Positions 34,750-42,355 of a stretch of 42,355 nt of DNA are shown here, one piece after another. The DNA comes from Chromatiaceae bacterium. GTDB lineage: Bacteria; Pseudomonadota; Gammaproteobacteria; Chromatiales; Chromatiaceae. Where the stretch lies: assembly GCA_022340805.1 (NCBI GenBank), contig JAJDNF010000053.1:1-42355 (forward strand). Direction: 5' to 3'. The notes under the pieces were generated by a model. It saw only the letters and a list, made by a program, of their open reading frames with translations, was not told the origin of the DNA and searched no databases. How positions within the stretch are numbered: position 1 is the stretch's first letter; each line of letters starts with the position of its first letter. The translations under genes and the position numbers were made by a program.

Positions 34750-35163
34750 AAATCTTCTCCTCCACGAGATAACGAATGGCACAAATGCGGACCCGAGCCA
34801 GTGCTACGCTCTATTGCCGCTGAATAACATGAGTTCGATTATTTGATTAAACATGCGCCCCATCGGACGCTGGGGCAATCGCTACCTGGGCTCTGGACAG
34901 CAGCATGTGAACGTTTTGTTGCGTTTTTTTGACGTCCGGCAAATAAGGGCCGGCCGATTGGGTACATGCGGTTGAAATTGCCCCCTGAACGGGCACCCCG
35001 GGCGCAGTCGGTCCCTCGGGTGGATCACCGGGTGTGGAACCCGGAAAATCCCGGGTGATCTGCACTGATCTGCGTTGCGACGCCAGGTGGACAGACCGCA
35101 TCGCCAGCCAAGGGCCTAGCTGCAGCTTTCGTCGTGGATTTACAGGCCTAGACTGGCGGCTGC
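34750..35163. other. Leader and intergenic region of the phosphate operon
   Basis: It should contain the promoter of the DUF47-pit unit. I looked for a Pho box (two CTGTCAT-like direct repeats) and did not find a convincing one. Present are an imperfect inverted repeat at 35023-35060 and a T-run (TTTTTTT at about 34923-34929) behind a weak GCAGCA/TGTTGC stem. The open frames here are not protein-like. Confidence 0.4.
35023..35060. other. Large imperfect inverted repeat
   Basis: GATCACCGGG (35023-35032) pairs with CCCGGGTGATC (35050-35060) with one bulged base, around a 17-base loop. No T-run follows. It lies between the end of the helical protein gene and the DUF47 leader, and could terminate, attenuate or serve as a binding site. 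Confidence 0.35.
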
Positions 35164-35634
35164 TCAGTAGTTGGAAAACAGCTTGTTGAGTCGGGTTCCC
35201 AGGCGCTCCAGCGCCAACAGCAGGTGGTCATAGTGGAGTTTGTCCCGCGTGAAGCCGGAGCGGCCATCGGGACCCACTTGGCGGTATGCCGCTTCGTCGT
35301 GCTCCAGGCCAGTGAAGATGGTGTTCAGGCCAGCGGCGGCTTGGTTCAGGGCCTGCGTGTATTCGAGCAACACATGCTGCAGCTCGTGGTCGGTCGCTTT
35401 GCCGGGGTCGCCCTGCGCAAGGTCCTGGGTCTGTGTCTCGAGCTCGGTCAACTCGTCCCTCAGTCGGTCGAGCGTCTGGGTGAATTCGTTGTACGCACGT
35501 CGGCGCCGCCCGCGCAATGCATCAATGATCAGGTGAAAAGAGGCGGCACCAAACAAGGCGCTATGGATCTCATGGTACCGGTGGTGCACATCGGCAACCT
35601 TGCATCCCAGATCGATGACATGGCCTCGTTTCAA
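35164..35634 (-). CDS. Helical hypothetical protein
   Basis: The product is 156 residues, mainly helix. There is a histidine-rich start (ADVHHRYHEIHSALFG), an amphipathic region ASFHLIIDALRGRRRRAYNE, and coiled-coil-like sequence (LRDELTELETQTQDL). A TTG start overlaps the stop of the preceding gene (TTGA), which implies translational coupling; a GTG twelve to fifteen codons inside is an alternative. No signal peptide or known domain. It follows the zinc-ribbon membrane gene, so the two may act together. Confidence 0.6.
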   Translation of the reverse strand: MKRGHVIDLGCKVADVHHRYHEIHSALFGAASFHLIIDALRGRRRRAYNEFTQTLDRLRDELTELETQTQDLAQGDPGKATDHELQHVLLEYTQALNQAAAGLNTIFTGLEHDEAAYRQVGPDGRSGFTRDKLHYDHLLLALERLGTRLNKLFSNY

Positions 35635-35972
35635 TGCTTGCTCGGCTCTTTACGTTGATGCAATTGATATCGGGTCTTCAGCCACATCCCGATGACCAGC
35701 ATGCCGAGTACAATCGAGCTGAGAATCAGGTTGAGTTTACCGTCGACGAACAACAGGAATCCCAGAATAGCCGCACTGACCCAGAAAGCGATCATGGTAG
35801 CCACCCATTTTGTCTTCAGACTGTCCCTGGTTCGCGCCCACTCCGACGCGCTATCCGGGATAATCTCGACCGCTTTGCCTGTGCCGCCACAGGCTGGACA
35901 GACATTGGCGTCCGCAGCATATCTGCGCCCGCAACCAGGGCAGATGATCTCTTTCTCAAGTGTGTCGCTCAT
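35631..35972 (-). CDS. Zinc-ribbon protein with two membrane helices
   Basis: This 113-residue product starts with a rubredoxin-like zinc ribbon: CPGCG (residues 11-15) and CPACG (residues 25-29). A linker of about 25 residues is followed by two membrane helices (WVATMIAFWVSAAILGFLLF and LILSSIVLGMLVIGMWL) and a basic tail. The N-terminal ribbon would face the cytoplasm. It overlaps the helical gene downstream. Function unknown; similar ribbons serve as adaptors or regulators. Confidence 0.75.
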   Translation of the reverse strand: MSDTLEKEIICPGCGRRYAADANVCPACGGTGKAVEIIPDSASEWARTRDSLKTKWVATMIAFWVSAAILGFLLFVDGKLNLILSSIVLGMLVIGMWLKTRYQLHQRKEPSKH

Positions 35973-36088
35973 CTCTTTGACCAGTGTTTACCTGAATTTT
36001 CTCGCAGCCAGCCTCATGCCACCAGAGTATCGAAACCGGGGCGCTCAGATCACCGAGGCGCTCCGCCATTTCCTTTTCGATCTATGCG

Positions 36089-37330
36089 CTAGTCCTTCCA
36101 GGAGACACGGACCTCCTGTATTGCCCTGGCGCTGCGGCGGTGTATGGTCAGGACATAACGCCCCTCTTCGATGCATGTCCCCTGGGGTGGGATGCCACCG
36201 CTGCTGTGCAGGATGAAACCCGCCAGCGTGGAGTAGGCGCCCGGGGGAAGCACGACACCGAGCCCGTCAGCGAGTTGGGTCAGCTCGGTACGACCGTTGA
36301 CGAGAAAGTCGCGCTCGCCGAGCTTGCTCACAAGCTCCTCTGAGGTGATTGGGGCGTCGTATTCGTCATGCAGATCCTCAACCACCTGCTCGACGATATC
36401 CTCCACGGTCACGATACCTTCGGCCGCCCCAAACTCATCGACTACTACCGCGACGACCTCACCGGCCTTGCGTAGATGAAGGAGCAGGTCGCGAATGCTC
36501 TTGCTCGCGGGTACGTACAGGCTATCTCGGACGAAGTCCGCGATCGGTCGCTCGTCGGCCTCACCGAGCAGATCCAATACGTAGAGCATGCCGGTCACAC
36601 GATCCACCCGCTGCTCGTAGACAGGCAGGCGGATATGCCCGGCCTCCGCGGCCAACCGCCGCGCCTCTCCACAGCTAGCCCGCCTGTCGACCATGGTCAG
36701 GTCGATCAACGGGCACATCGCGTCGCGCACCAGGGTCTCGGTAAAGTTGAAGGTCCGCCGGATCATCTCTTTCTCCACCGGTTCTATGTCACCACGGGCA
36801 GCAGCGGGCAACTGCAACATGGTTATGATCTCTTCGCGCAGCGTGAACGGATTGCGCTCGGCACCACCCGCGAGTCTGGCCAGCAGGCGGGTGATCAAGG
36901 TGAAGACCAGCAGGATCGGATAGAACAGGATGGAGAAAAACCGCAACGCGAAAATGACATAGGGCGTGACCAGGTCAGCACGCTGCTGGAACACGCTCTT
37001 GGGCACGATCTCACCGAAGATCCAGATCAGCGGTGCCGCGAGGGCAACTGCCAGCCAGCTGCCCTGATCGCCAAACAGGTGGATCATCAGGGCGGTGACC
37101 ATGGTGGTGTTGGTGACCACCGAGATGTTGGTCCCGACCAGGGTTGTGGACAGCAGCCACTCCGGCTTCTGTAACATCTCGATCGCCAGCTTCGCGCCTT
37201 TAGAACCCTTGGCCGCCTTGAGACGCAGCTTCATCTGGTCGGCGCTGACCACGCCGATCTCGGAGCCCGAGAAGAAACCCTCCAAGAGCAGACAGACCAG
37301 AATGATCAGCAGCGTGGTCAGGATGTCCAT
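36089..37330 (-). CDS. CNNM/CBS-domain (HlyC/CorC family) membrane protein, copy 2
   Basis: This 413-residue protein starts MDILTTLLIILVCLLLEGFF. The CNNM (DUF21) membrane part shows FFSGSEIGVVSADQ, VGTNISVVTNTT and FGEIVPKSVFQQ. A CBS pair follows around residues 200-320 (MCPLIDLTMVDRR, VVVDEFGAAEGIVTVEDIVE), and the C-terminal CorC_HlyC domain begins near GERDFLVNGRTELTQLADGL. Such proteins are linked to magnesium/cobalt efflux or membrane stress. The frame is open to 37444 but reads as shadow. It lies 73 bases downstream of a paralogue. Confidence 0.9.
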   Translation of the reverse strand: MDILTTLLIILVCLLLEGFFSGSEIGVVSADQMKLRLKAAKGSKGAKLAIEMLQKPEWLLSTTLVGTNISVVTNTTMVTALMIHLFGDQGSWLAVALAAPLIWIFGEIVPKSVFQQRADLVTPYVIFALRFFSILFYPILLVFTLITRLLARLAGGAERNPFTLREEIITMLQLPAAARGDIEPVEKEMIRRTFNFTETLVRDAMCPLIDLTMVDRRASCGEARRLAAEAGHIRLPVYEQRVDRVTGMLYVLDLLGEADERPIADFVRDSLYVPASKSIRDLLLHLRKAGEVVAVVVDEFGAAEGIVTVEDIVEQVVEDLHDEYDAPITSEELVSKLGERDFLVNGRTELTQLADGLGVVLPPGAYSTLAGFILHSSGGIPPQGTCIEEGRYVLTIHRRSARAIQEVRVSWKD

Positions 37331-37403
37331 GCTGCACCCGACGAGCAATGTGCGGACGCCCGAGACGGGGGCGCCAACGCTGGGCGCACCGCGGCCGGCA
37401 GTA

Positions 37404-38765
37404 TCATTGCCGCGACTCCGGTGGCGCAGCGCGTCCCGGATCACTCAGATTCACGGCCTCCTGCCGCACCTGTGCGCCGGAGGACGTCTGCCCGACCGTT
37501 GCCGACGTCAGCAACTCGACGGTCACCTCCGCGATGCGATTGACCTCTATGCGTTGAGCGCAGAAGCGGATCCCGCCCACCTCAATGCAATCACCCTGCG
37601 CCGGCAGCTCGCCAAAATAATGCAAGACAAGGCCCCCCAGGGTCTTGAGCTCCTCTATCGCAAACCGGGTCTCGAAACGCGCGTTGAAATCCTCGATCAG
37701 GATCGATCCGGGCATCGCGAAGCGGTTGCCCGGCAGTTCGTGGATCCAATCCTCCTCCGCCTCGTCCGAGGGCGTCGGGATATCGCCGAAAATGGCCTCC
37801 AACAGGTCGCCCATCGTGATCAGGCCGGTGACGCCGCCATACTCGTCCACCACGACCGCGAATGATTGCCGCCGCTCGCGGAAGCTGTCGAACAAATCTG
37901 CCGCAGACTTGGATTCCGGCACGAAATAGGGCTGCCGCAATATGCCGCTGAGTGGTCGCCGGTCGCTTCCCAGCGAGGCAAGATCCACCCCGAGGAGGTC
38001 GCGCGCATGCAGGATGCCCACCACGTTGTCGCGATAATCCGCGAACACCGGCATGCGCGACTGCCTGCTCTGGCGAAAGATCTCCAGGATCTGGGCCCCG
38101 CCCGCATCCGACGGAACGAAGGTCACGTCTGCCCGCGCGGTCATCAGGTCTTCAACGGTCAGGTTGCGGAAATCGAAGATGTGATCAATGAGCTGGGCCT
38201 CCATGTGGTCCAGGGCCCCCTCGCCGACCGCCTCATGGGCCAGGGTGCGGACCATATCCTCGGTGACGATGTTGCCTGGAGAACGCTCCGCACCCACGAT
38301 CAGGGTTGTGAACCAGTCGGCTACCTGTCGCACTACCCAGCGTAGTGGGCCTATAAGACGAGCAAAAAGATCAATCGGGCCGCTCTGGAAGGTCGCGAAG
38401 CCCACATTGTTGCGGATGGCGAGGGTCTTGGGCGTGATCTCCCCGACCACAAGCAGTATGGGCACCATGATGAATAGGTTGAATAACTTGTTTTCCTCAC
38501 CAAACAACTGGATCACCATCGCGGCGGACAGCACCGAGGCAGCCACATTGACGAATTCGTTGCCGATCAAAATGGTGACGATGAGCCGGCGTGGTTCGCC
38601 GAGCAGCTGTTCGATCAGGCCGGCACGCGGATTCCCGTCGGCCCGCATCTTCTCGATCTGCATGCTGTTGAGCGAAAACAGCGAGGTCTCCGAGCTCGAG
38701 AAGAACGCGGAGAAGCCGAGCAGAGCGACGAATACAACCAGCTCGATCCAGAAGGTGAAATCCAA
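37404..38765 (-). CDS. CNNM/CBS-domain (HlyC/CorC family) membrane protein, copy 1
   Basis: This 453-residue protein has the CNNM front (FSAFFSSSETSLFSLNS, IGNEFVNVAASVLSAAMV, VGEITPKTLAIRNN), a CBS pair (MTARADVTFVPSD, VVVDEYGGVTGLITMGDLLE) and a C-terminal transporter-associated domain (NRFAMPGSILIEDFNARFE). It has a longer C-terminal tail than its neighbour. The two are paralogues by layout, but their sequences differ at most positions, so this is an old pair. The start ATG at 38765 precedes a short hydrophobic helix. No ion-binding prediction can be made from sequence alone. Confidence 0.92.
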   Translation of the reverse strand: MDFTFWIELVVFVALLGFSAFFSSSETSLFSLNSMQIEKMRADGNPRAGLIEQLLGEPRRLIVTILIGNEFVNVAASVLSAAMVIQLFGEENKLFNLFIMVPILLVVGEITPKTLAIRNNVGFATFQSGPIDLFARLIGPLRWVVRQVADWFTTLIVGAERSPGNIVTEDMVRTLAHEAVGEGALDHMEAQLIDHIFDFRNLTVEDLMTARADVTFVPSDAGGAQILEIFRQSRQSRMPVFADYRDNVVGILHARDLLGVDLASLGSDRRPLSGILRQPYFVPESKSAADLFDSFRERRQSFAVVVDEYGGVTGLITMGDLLEAIFGDIPTPSDEAEEDWIHELPGNRFAMPGSILIEDFNARFETRFAIEELKTLGGLVLHYFGELPAQGDCIEVGGIRFCAQRIEVNRIAEVTVELLTSATVGQTSSGAQVRQEAVNLSDPGRAAPPESRQ

Positions 38766-39206
38766 TATCAGGAGACCTCTCAGGTGAGGCCAGGGCGTGA
38801 GATCAGAGCCCCCAGCACGCTGTTGTAACGAAAACGTAACAAAAAAATCGGGGGACGGCCATTGGCGCCTGAAAATGCATCGCCACGCCGAGAATGTGGG
38901 GTTGAATCGGGTTCCTGGGATATCCGATCCCAGAGGCGGCCGGCACGCTCGCTTGGGGGCCCTGACCCGGGTCGGGGGCTGGCATCGTGGGCAGGGCGTG
39001 AACTCGCTGCGTGTCTCGAATGCGCAAGGGCATCGTGCAACACGTGCAATGCTCCTCGGACCTCAGCGTCGTGTGGTGCGTCCCGGGGTCCACCGTGACG
39101 CCTGGTTCACCATGGTTGTGACGGCTAACGCCAATCAGCCCAGAAAAGCAGCCAAAAAGGCCTGTGCGGACGGGCCGTACTTGATATCGCGCAGCGCCTG
39201 GTGAAC
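38766..39206. other. Intergenic stretch with no supported gene
   Basis: An open frame of about 135 codons on the plus strand has no ribosome site and no recognisable domain, so I do not call it. The stretch lies ahead of the CNNM pair and should hold its promoter; a short A-run at 38839-38847 is the only low-complexity feature. Confidence 0.4.
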
Positions 39207-39521
39207 TCAGTCGCCTCCGGGTGACTCCGCCTCGGCCGGGTTTGCTGGATCTTTGCCGGGCGCCTCTGCCTCAGGCTTCTTTTTCAGATCTTTGAGCGCC
39301 TGCACACCCTTCTTTCTCTGCGCCCGAATGATCGCCAGATCTGTGCGGAGCCGTTCGAGTTCTTCCGGCTTTTTCTCAGTCTTGAGCTTATCTTGCAGTC
39401 TATGCTTGCGCTTTTTCAGCTTGCCGAGGATCTCCTTCAAATATTTCTTCTTTTTGCGCTGCTCAGATTTCTCGGCGCTCAGGATCTCTTCGGCCTTCTT
39501 CAACAGTTTTATTGTCTTCAT
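39207..39521 (-). CDS. Lysine-rich coiled-coil protein beside a Na/Pi cotransporter
   Basis: This 104-residue protein is mostly heptad-like helix with strong positive charge (EQRKKKKYLKEILGKLKKR, then ELERLRTDLAIIRAQRKKG), ending in an acidic, Pro/Ala-rich disordered tail. GGAG lies eleven bases before the ATG. It starts 23 bases after the Na/Pi cotransporter stops, so it is likely co-transcribed with it. It could be a cytoplasmic partner of the transporter's PhoU-like tail; that is a guess from adjacency and charge. Confidence 0.7.
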   Translation of the reverse strand: MKTIKLLKKAEEILSAEKSEQRKKKKYLKEILGKLKKRKHRLQDKLKTEKKPEELERLRTDLAIIRAQRKKGVQALKDLKKKPEAEAPGKDPANPAEAESPGGD

Positions 39522-39544
39522 ACGGAACTGCGCTCCAGAGTTTG

Positions 39545-41353
39545 TTACTTGGCTTTGCCCAAGCCGGATCGAACGTCGTCGATTTCTTCCTCGGTCAGAG
39601 CCATATCCCGCTCGGCCTGCCTGAGCCCGCTATCCCCCGTTGCGAACAGCACTTCACCCAGCTGCACCAGGTTTTTCGCAACGTCATAGGCATAGGTGGC
39701 ATCGTTCATCAGCGATGTGGCCATTGAGGGGGTGATCATCTTGTCGCGAATGAGCGATTCGAGTTTGCCGTTGCGCGTACTGTCCTCCTGCTCCATTTCG
39801 ACTCTCAGCGTATCAAATGAAAGAATCACCGACGCATCATCGCCATGCTCGCGTGCTTCACCCAGTCGACGCAACACCTCGCCGAGCTGCACGCGAATCT
39901 TGTTGTACTCATCCCGGATGCCGGCATTGTCTGCGACGATATACCGCGCCAGATTCTTGTGCATATGCTTGGTATCCTTTATCGCCTCAACGATATCGCG
40001 GCCAGCCGCACGCAACCTGAACAGCTCGTCGGACTGTTGCTCGTTCATCGTCACCTGGGCCCGGCTGATAAAGTTGACGATCTCTCCATACAGGCCCTTG
40101 ACCGTGGTCTCGTATTCGGCATCGAGATCGATCTCGATGGGCTTTCGCGTTCGCTTGACGACTTCCCGGAGGTCCGCATCGGAAAGGATATCGTGCCGAT
40201 GCAGACTGAGGCCATGAGCGATGATCGCAAACGCGTTGTCGAACAAGCGGAGCGTTTCCTTCCTTACCGCCTCGATGGCGGTGTCGGGAAGTTCGATGGC
40301 CGCGTCATTTAGGTACTTCGGCGTGGCAGCGGCAACCACTTTCTCCGGCATGATCCTGGTCAGGAAAACCACCAAGCGATTGATGAACGGAAGCATGACC
40401 ACGATACCGATGGTGTTGAACAGGGTATGGAACACCGCAAGCTTCAAAGTGTAGTCATCCGCGGCAATGCCCACCCATGAACTGATGAGGTTGACAGCCT
40501 GCCCGATCTGGTAGATCAAGCCGATGGCGATTGCCGCGGTAGCCACGTTGAAGATCAGGTGCGCGGCTGCCAGCCGTTTACCCTGCACGTTGGCGCTCAT
40601 GGAGCCGAGTATCGCGGTTATGGTGGTGCCGATATTCGCCCCGATCGCCAGGGCCAGCGCATTCTCATAGGTGACCTGTTGGGCGGCCAGCGCCGTGATG
40701 ATGATCACCAGTGTGGCGTGGCTGGATTGCATGATCACCGTTGCCGCCACACCGAGCAACGTGAACAGGAAGAGACCCGTGTATCCGCTGACCGCGAAGG
40801 CCGTCAGGTCTATGGTGTCGCGAAACGCCTCGAACCCCTCTTTCATGTGGTGGATGCCGAGAAACAGGAACCCCAATCCAGTCAGGATGTAACCGGCGCC
40901 CCTGAGATTCTTCGACTTCTGGAAGATAAGGATGACACCAAAAACCAGCATGGGCATGGCATAAGCCGAGATCTTGACCTTGAGCCCGAAGCCGGCGATA
41001 AGCCAGGCACCTGTCGTCGTTCCGAGGTTGGCACCGAATATGATGCCGATACCCGCGGCCAGTCCGATCAGGCCGGCGCTCAGAAACGAGATGGTGATGA
41101 CGGATACCAGCGAACTCGACTGCATCAGCGTCGTGCTCACAATACCGAAGCTCAGGGACTTCCACAGCCCGTCGGTCGTCTTTCGCAGCAGGCGTTCCAG
41201 AATACCTCCGGTAAACGCCTTGAATCCCTCTTCGAGGGCCAGCATGCCGAACAGAAATATCGCCACGCCAGCTGATATTTCCTTGAAGTCTGGGCTTATC
41301 CAGAAGCCATAGGCCAGCACTAATAATATTGTCGGCAGGATTGCTTTTTTCAC
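39545..41353 (-). CDS. Na/Pi cotransporter family protein with PhoU-like C-terminal domain
   Basis: This 602-residue protein has the two inverted NptA repeats: FGIVSTTLMQSSSLVSVITI and TTTGAWLIAG in the first, GVAATVIMQSSHATLVIIIT and IGANIGTTITAIL in the second. The QSSS/QSSH motifs bind sodium and phosphate. From about residue 350 to the end the sequence is helical, PhoU-like, and lies in the cytoplasm (LFDNAFAIIAHGLSLHRHDI, then RLRAAGRDIVEAIKDTKHMH). The GTG start at 41353 has only a weak ribosome site. It is the second phosphate transport system within 9 kb, of an unrelated family to PiT. Confidence 0.93.
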   Translation of the reverse strand: MKKAILPTILLVLAYGFWISPDFKEISAGVAIFLFGMLALEEGFKAFTGGILERLLRKTTDGLWKSLSFGIVSTTLMQSSSLVSVITISFLSAGLIGLAAGIGIIFGANLGTTTGAWLIAGFGLKVKISAYAMPMLVFGVILIFQKSKNLRGAGYILTGLGFLFLGIHHMKEGFEAFRDTIDLTAFAVSGYTGLFLFTLLGVAATVIMQSSHATLVIIITALAAQQVTYENALALAIGANIGTTITAILGSMSANVQGKRLAAAHLIFNVATAAIAIGLIYQIGQAVNLISSWVGIAADDYTLKLAVFHTLFNTIGIVVMLPFINRLVVFLTRIMPEKVVAAATPKYLNDAAIELPDTAIEAVRKETLRLFDNAFAIIAHGLSLHRHDILSDADLREVVKRTRKPIEIDLDAEYETTVKGLYGEIVNFISRAQVTMNEQQSDELFRLRAAGRDIVEAIKDTKHMHKNLARYIVADNAGIRDEYNKIRVQLGEVLRRLGEAREHGDDASVILSFDTLRVEMEQEDSTRNGKLESLIRDKMITPSMATSLMNDATYAYDVAKNLVQLGEVLFATGDSGLRQAERDMALTEEEIDDVRSGLGKAK

Positions 41354-41534
41354 CGCGTAATGTCCGCTGTTATAAGGAACGAGGGATCTTCGGGATTCGG
41401 GGCGACGGACGCCAGGCCGCCAATGTCAAGACGGCGAAAGTCCTCAGAGCCCAATTCCTCGGCAACGACGACAGCCTTCGTACGGCGTTGGAGGGAACCT
41501 TGACAACGGCGACAAGGGTATCACGGCGGCAGCA
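41354..41534. other. Leader of the Na/Pi cotransporter gene
   Basis: This gap should carry the promoter for the cotransporter and its coiled-coil partner. A TATAAC on the minus strand (about 41372-41377) could be a -10 box, but no -35 box fits, so I leave it undecided. Confidence 0.3.
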
Positions 41535-41938
41535 TCACGAGTGGCGCTCTATTGGCCGTTGTCGCGAGGCACGATGCATACCACTCAAGCATTGGACGCC
41601 GCCGTTTAGCGACAGGACGGTGATGTGCTCACCGTGGATCCCGTGGCCTTGTTCCGATTGCGGCAGCGCGGCGAAGGGGTCGAGGTGACGGAAAGTCGCC
41701 GTCGCCTGGACGAACAACGGCTGGCCCCTGTTCAACCCGGTGACACGGTAGAACGGCAAACCGCCTGTGCAAATCCGCGGCCGTCAAGCACCTGGATATC
41801 GGGTGTCGAATCGGCAACTGGCGGGTCCGAACCGTCAAGCGTTTGCGCCCAACCCATTCCGGGAAGGAACACGATGTAGAGCAGTAGCGAAAACCATAGG
41901 CAGTCGGGGGCAGCCGATGCAGAGACGTCAGGCGGCAT
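41535..41938 (-). pseudogene. Exported protein, apparently split by a frameshift
   Basis: An ATG at 41938 overlaps the stop of the preceding probable CBS gene by 11 bases and opens a 68-codon frame with a hydrophobic leader (CLWFSLLLYIVFLPGMGWAQ) and PDIQVLDGRGFAQA, ending at 41732. From about 41760 another frame continues with protein-like sequence (LPFYRVTGLNRGQPLFVQAT, then ATFRHLDPFAALPQ) to a TGA at 41535. Joined by a single-base shift near 41755-41765 they would give one exported protein of about 130 residues. Alternatively the first frame alone is a short exported protein. Family not recognised. Confidence 0.4.
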
Positions 41939-42355
41939 CGACATAGGATTCCATCCGCTGCGCCATACGGGCGATCTGCGCCCAGTCATAGGTAACGATG
42001 TCCTGGGCATGGGCGAGATTATTGCGCAGCGATTCGAACTCCTTGATCGCACGTTTGACTGTCGCCTTGGAATCAAAACCGAACGCCAGTACCTCTTCAG
42101 GGACATCGAGCAGTATCTGCGCGACGTCGGCAAACTGCACGCAATCCAGCAGCTGACACTCCTGGCCGCGCCTTCGCCGCTCGTCGCGCAGGGCCCTTGC
42201 CTTCGCCAGGCGTCCTGCCGACATCTGCGCAGTCCAGGACTCATCCGGCCAGCGCAGCGCCGTGCGCTCGCGCAGCAACATCTCGGTCGACGTCACAAAG
42301 CCGAACAGCCACATACGGACCAGCGGCTTTTGCATGTCCCCACGTTCGATCACAC
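41928..42355 (-). CDS. C-terminal part of a probable CBS-domain protein
   Basis: The frame is open at the right edge (the first readable codon is a GTG at 42353) and gives about 141 residues. The opening VIERGDMQKPLVRMWLFGF matches the end of a CBS domain (the 'TRADLQK' style ending) followed by a helix. The rest is helical with RLAKARALRDERRRRG, CQLLDCVQFADVAQI and LRNNLAHAQDIVTYDW, the last resembling a HEPN-like helix where an Asn-rich LRNNLAH motif sits. The stop overlaps the next gene's ATG. The full protein and its start are beyond the window. Confidence 0.6.
   Translation of the reverse strand, partial: VIERGDMQKPLVRMWLFGFVTSTEMLLRERTALRWPDESWTAQMSAGRLAKARALRDERRRRGQECQLLDCVQFADVAQILLDVPEEVLAFGFDSKATVKRAIKEFESLRNNLAHAQDIVTYDWAQIARMAQRMESYVDAA

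Noticed and set aside
34750-34900. Pho box ahead of the DUF47 gene
   Set aside because: I looked for paired CTGTCAT-like repeats and saw none convincing, so I do not claim PhoB control.
34905-34930. Possible terminator (weak GCAGCA/TGTTGC stem then T7)
   Set aside because: The stem is short with a wobble pair, the loop is long, and there is no plus-strand gene upstream for it to terminate.
38797-39204. 135-codon plus-strand frame between CNNM and coiled-coil genes
   Set aside because: No ribosome site, and no domain or hydrophobic core. Its end is more protein-like, but not enough to call.
1-42355. CRISPR arrays, tRNA or rRNA genes, insertion sequences, prophage or integron genes
   Set aside because: I saw no regularly spaced repeats, no cloverleaf-like sequence I could assign, and no transposase, integrase or phage motif.

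Overview
The window is a GC-rich stretch of about 42 kb of chromosome from a Gram-negative gammaproteobacterium. Lipid A/Kdo genes (lpxK, kdsB), lipoprotein release (lolD plus one permease), ComEC, Mfd followed by a CsiV-like gene, and exbBD in front of lpxK (the arrangement known from Pseudomonas-type genomes) all point that way. Periplasmic rhodanese- and DsrE-like proteins and a PEP-CTERM-anchored CHRD protein would fit a Chromatiales-like or sulfur-oxidising environmental lineage, but that is inference. I see no rRNA, tRNA, CRISPR array, transposase, integrase or phage gene.

Layout. Positions 1-1700: a cut-off secreted protein, a small secreted protein, poorly coding DNA with a possible gene remnant, and an unknown CxxC protein. 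Positions 1678-7065 (minus): comEC-exbB-exbD-lpxK-ycaR-kdsB, tightly packed and overlapping, for DNA uptake and envelope biosynthesis. Positions 7298-9938: a DUF2062 membrane protein, a cluster of small GTGCA-type hairpin repeats, and lolD with a LolC/E-type permease. Positions 10113-12356 (plus): a BamE-like small exported protein followed by aguA-aguB, which convert agmatine to putrescine. Positions 12362-14997: a DUF3530 protein, a tiny exported acidic protein, an exported rhodanese and an exported DsrE-like protein. Positions 15209-20114 (minus): a TetR regulator, an MMPL/RND transporter, a LolA-like 'outer membrane lipoprotein-sorting' protein and an outer-membrane barrel, all overlapping, with a clear TetR-type operator in front. 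Positions 20239-24655 (plus): mfd, a CsiV-like gene and a 47-residue membrane protein. Positions 24652-28700 (minus): CHRD/PEP-CTERM protein, haloacid dehalogenase, lipase-like lipoprotein, phospholipase D-family lipoprotein. Positions 29164-30132: a broken AraC regulator. Positions 30497-34749 (minus): DUF47/PhoU-like protein, PiT phosphate transporter, P-loop NTPase, and an FHA-like/metallophosphatase fusion. Positions 35164-38765 (minus): two CNNM/CBS membrane proteins, a zinc-ribbon membrane protein and a helical protein. Positions 39207-42355 (minus): a coiled-coil protein, a Na/Pi cotransporter with PhoU-like tail, a possibly frameshifted exported protein and the C-terminus of a probable CBS protein.

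The two most interesting units are the phosphate locus at 30.5-34.7 kb, where an unfamiliar NTPase/phosphatase pair is overlapped and downstream of PiT, and the TetR-controlled MMPL/LolA-like/barrel set at 15.2-20.1 kb, which looks like a three-component envelope lipid export route. Gene functions are assigned from recognised motifs and family resemblance only; no database search was possible.
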